Part shown: in pieces, positions 63,089 through 64,000 of the stretch
Layout of the letters: each line of letters opens with the position of its first letter
Position numbering within the stretch: the first letter of the stretch is position 1
NCBI RefSeq assembly: GCF_011297335.1
Contig: NZ_JAAOTJ010000005.1
Span: 186,001 to 250,000 of the forward strand
Source: Catellatospora methionotrophica
GTDB taxonomy: Bacteria; Actinomycetota; Actinomycetes; Mycobacteriales; Micromonosporaceae
Reading direction: 5' to 3'
Length of the DNA: 64,000 nt
Program-made: the position numbers and the translations under genes
Notes under the pieces: model-generated
Seen by the model: the letters and a program-made list of their open reading frames with translations, nothing else
The model's database searches: none
Told to the model about the DNA's origin: nothing

Positions 63089-63859
63089 ATGAAACTCCGC
63101 GACCTCGTCTACTCCGTGTATGAACGCCGCCTCATCCAGCTGCTGGCGGGCAAGCCGCGGCCCCGCCACGTCGGCGTCATGTGCGACGGCAACCGCCGCT
63201 GGGCGCGCGACATGGGCTACGTGGACCCCAACGACGGCCACCGGGTCGGCGCGGCGCGGATCAAGGAACTGCTGCGCTGGTGCGACGAGGCGGGCATCGC
63301 CCACGTCACGCTGTACCTGCTGGCCACCGACAACCTGCGCCGCCCGGCCGCCGAGCTGGACCCGCTGCTGGAGATCATCGAGGACCTGAGCACCGAGCTG
63401 GCCGAGGACGGCAACCCCTGGCAGCTGCGCATGGTCGGCGCGCTCGACCTGCTGCCCGCCGACACCGCCGCCGCGCTCAAGGCCGCCCAGGAGCGCACGG
63501 CGGGTCGCCAGGGCGGGGCGCACGTCAACATCGCGGTCGGCTACACCGGCCGCCGGGAGATCGCCGACGCGGTGCGCTCGCTGCTGCAGGAGCACGCCAA
63601 GGCCGGTGCCACGCTCGAGGAGGTGGCCGAGAAGCTGGACGTCGAGCACATCGCCGAGCACCTCTACACCCGCGGCCAGCCCGACCCGGACCTGATCATC
63701 CGGACCAGCGGCGAGCAGCGCCTGTCCGGCTTCCTGCTGTGGCAGTCGGCGCACTCGGAGTTCTACTTCTGCGAGCTGAACTGGCCGGACTTCCGGCACG
63801 TGGACTTCCTGCGCGCGCTGCGGGCGTACGCCGGTCGCCAGCGCCGCTTCGGTGCGTGA
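63089..63859 (+). CDS. uppS: Short-chain cis-prenyltransferase (Z-farnesyl or decaprenyl precursor type)
   Basis: 256 residues from ATG at 63089. The UPP synthase fold shows the P-loop GVMCDGNRRWARDMGY (DGNRRWA) near residue 30, GIAHVTLYLLATDNLRR, and the C-terminal RTSGEQRLSGFLLWQSAHSE, FYFCELNWPDFRHVD. It condenses isopentenyl diphosphate with an allylic diphosphate in cis. Like the mycobacterial short-chain enzyme it may stop at farnesyl length and feed lipid-carrier synthesis; a full undecaprenyl or decaprenyl product is possible. The gene is likely followed by a gene outside the window. Confidence 0.93.
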   Translation: MKLRDLVYSVYERRLIQLLAGKPRPRHVGVMCDGNRRWARDMGYVDPNDGHRVGAARIKELLRWCDEAGIAHVTLYLLATDNLRRPAAELDPLLEIIEDLSTELAEDGNPWQLRMVGALDLLPADTAAALKAAQERTAGRQGGAHVNIAVGYTGRREIADAVRSLLQEHAKAGATLEEVAEKLDVEHIAEHLYTRGQPDPDLIIRTSGEQRLSGFLLWQSAHSEFYFCELNWPDFRHVDFLRALRAYAGRQRRFGA

Positions 63860-63941
63860 GACTCAGGGTTTTCCACCCATAGCCCGAGTCCGATTCCTCC
63901 ACCTCTCCTACCTGCGCTCCCGTTGAGAATGTGACCTGATT

Positions 63942-63956
63942 CACGTTCGACGTGAC
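63942..63956. promoter_or_regulatory. Palindrome TCACGT-TCG-ACGTGA near the right edge
   Basis: A perfect 6-3-6 palindrome lies 83 bases after the prenyltransferase stop codon, just before the right edge. It could be an operator for a gene that begins outside the window. The 141 bases from 63860 to the edge otherwise show nothing recognisable. Confidence 0.4.
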
Positions 63957-64000
63957 GGACTTGGCACGCCGCCGGAAAACCCGGCAGGGTCCCTGACCAG

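Noticed and set aside
63860-64000. tRNA or small RNA gene at the right edge
   Set aside because: No cloverleaf or conserved tRNA arm sequence can be found; only a short palindrome is present.

Overview
The window is very GC-rich, uses GTG (and one TTG) starts freely, and carries actinobacterial marker genes: acyl-CoA carboxylase epsilon subunit, GuaB1, mycosin, GTP-type PEP carboxykinase, an LpdA-type quinone reductase and ECF sigma factors with membrane extensions. Together these point to a chromosomal segment of an actinomycete, most likely Micromonosporaceae (inference; no rRNA or tRNA gene is present to settle it). About 53 protein genes are supported. I see no prophage, CRISPR array or intact insertion sequence.

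Layout. 1-11.8 kb, all leftward: a truncated Tat/lipoprotein substrate-binding protein, a large repeat-tailed protein whose N-terminus looks like a decayed IS110 transposase fold, an acidic conserved protein, cydDC, a membrane-anchored sigma factor directly upstream of cydDC, an acyl-CoA dehydrogenase homologue and a membrane protein. 11.8-15.1 kb, leftward: deoC followed by two aldehyde dehydrogenase genes, the second short and without catalytic residues; a deoxyribose-5-phosphate to acetate route. 15.2-23.6 kb: a glycosyltransferase, upp, a methyltransferase, a GT-C-like membrane protein, a phosphosugar mutase and a Ser/Thr kinase. 23.8-33.3 kb: a B12-dependent acyl-CoA mutase large subunit, an M20 amidohydrolase, a DUF4349 lipoprotein, and two tightly convergent pairs (MBL hydrolase/exonuclease; GNAT/gamma-glutamylcyclotransferase) whose stop codons overlap in a CTAG, then an LpdA-like reductase. 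33.4-40 kb, rightward: a DUF234-type ATPase behind a 22-bp perfect palindrome, a circularly permuted ATP-grasp / alpha-E / transglutaminase cassette, and guaB1. 40-55.3 kb: a dispersed biotin-carboxylase region (accA, maf, accE, NYN RNase, accD/pccB, birA) interrupted by a PadR-DrrAB-like ABC exporter, an MFS transporter and a small type VII secretion remnant (mycosin plus two substrate-like proteins). 55.6-64 kb: a PH-domain membrane protein, two gtrA paralogues behind a giant sigma/zinc-finger/transmembrane fusion, pckG, an Rrf2 regulator without cysteines and a short-chain cis-prenyltransferase.

How it fits together. The most interesting signal is regulatory. A 14-bp palindrome, TGAACG(A/C)(G/T)CGTTCA, overlaps the start codon of the acyl-CoA mutase gene, lies between accA and padR, and recurs in a degenerate form over the promoter of accD/pccB. 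These genes encode steps of propionyl-CoA/methylmalonyl-CoA metabolism, so a single repressor (TetR-type in appearance, not encoded here) may control them. A near-consensus Rex operator upstream of pckG suggests redox control of PEP carboxykinase. Many convergent or operon-end gaps hold long (11-32 bp) perfect or near-perfect hairpins without U-tracts, several sharing sequence with each other, which look like a family of dispersed terminators.
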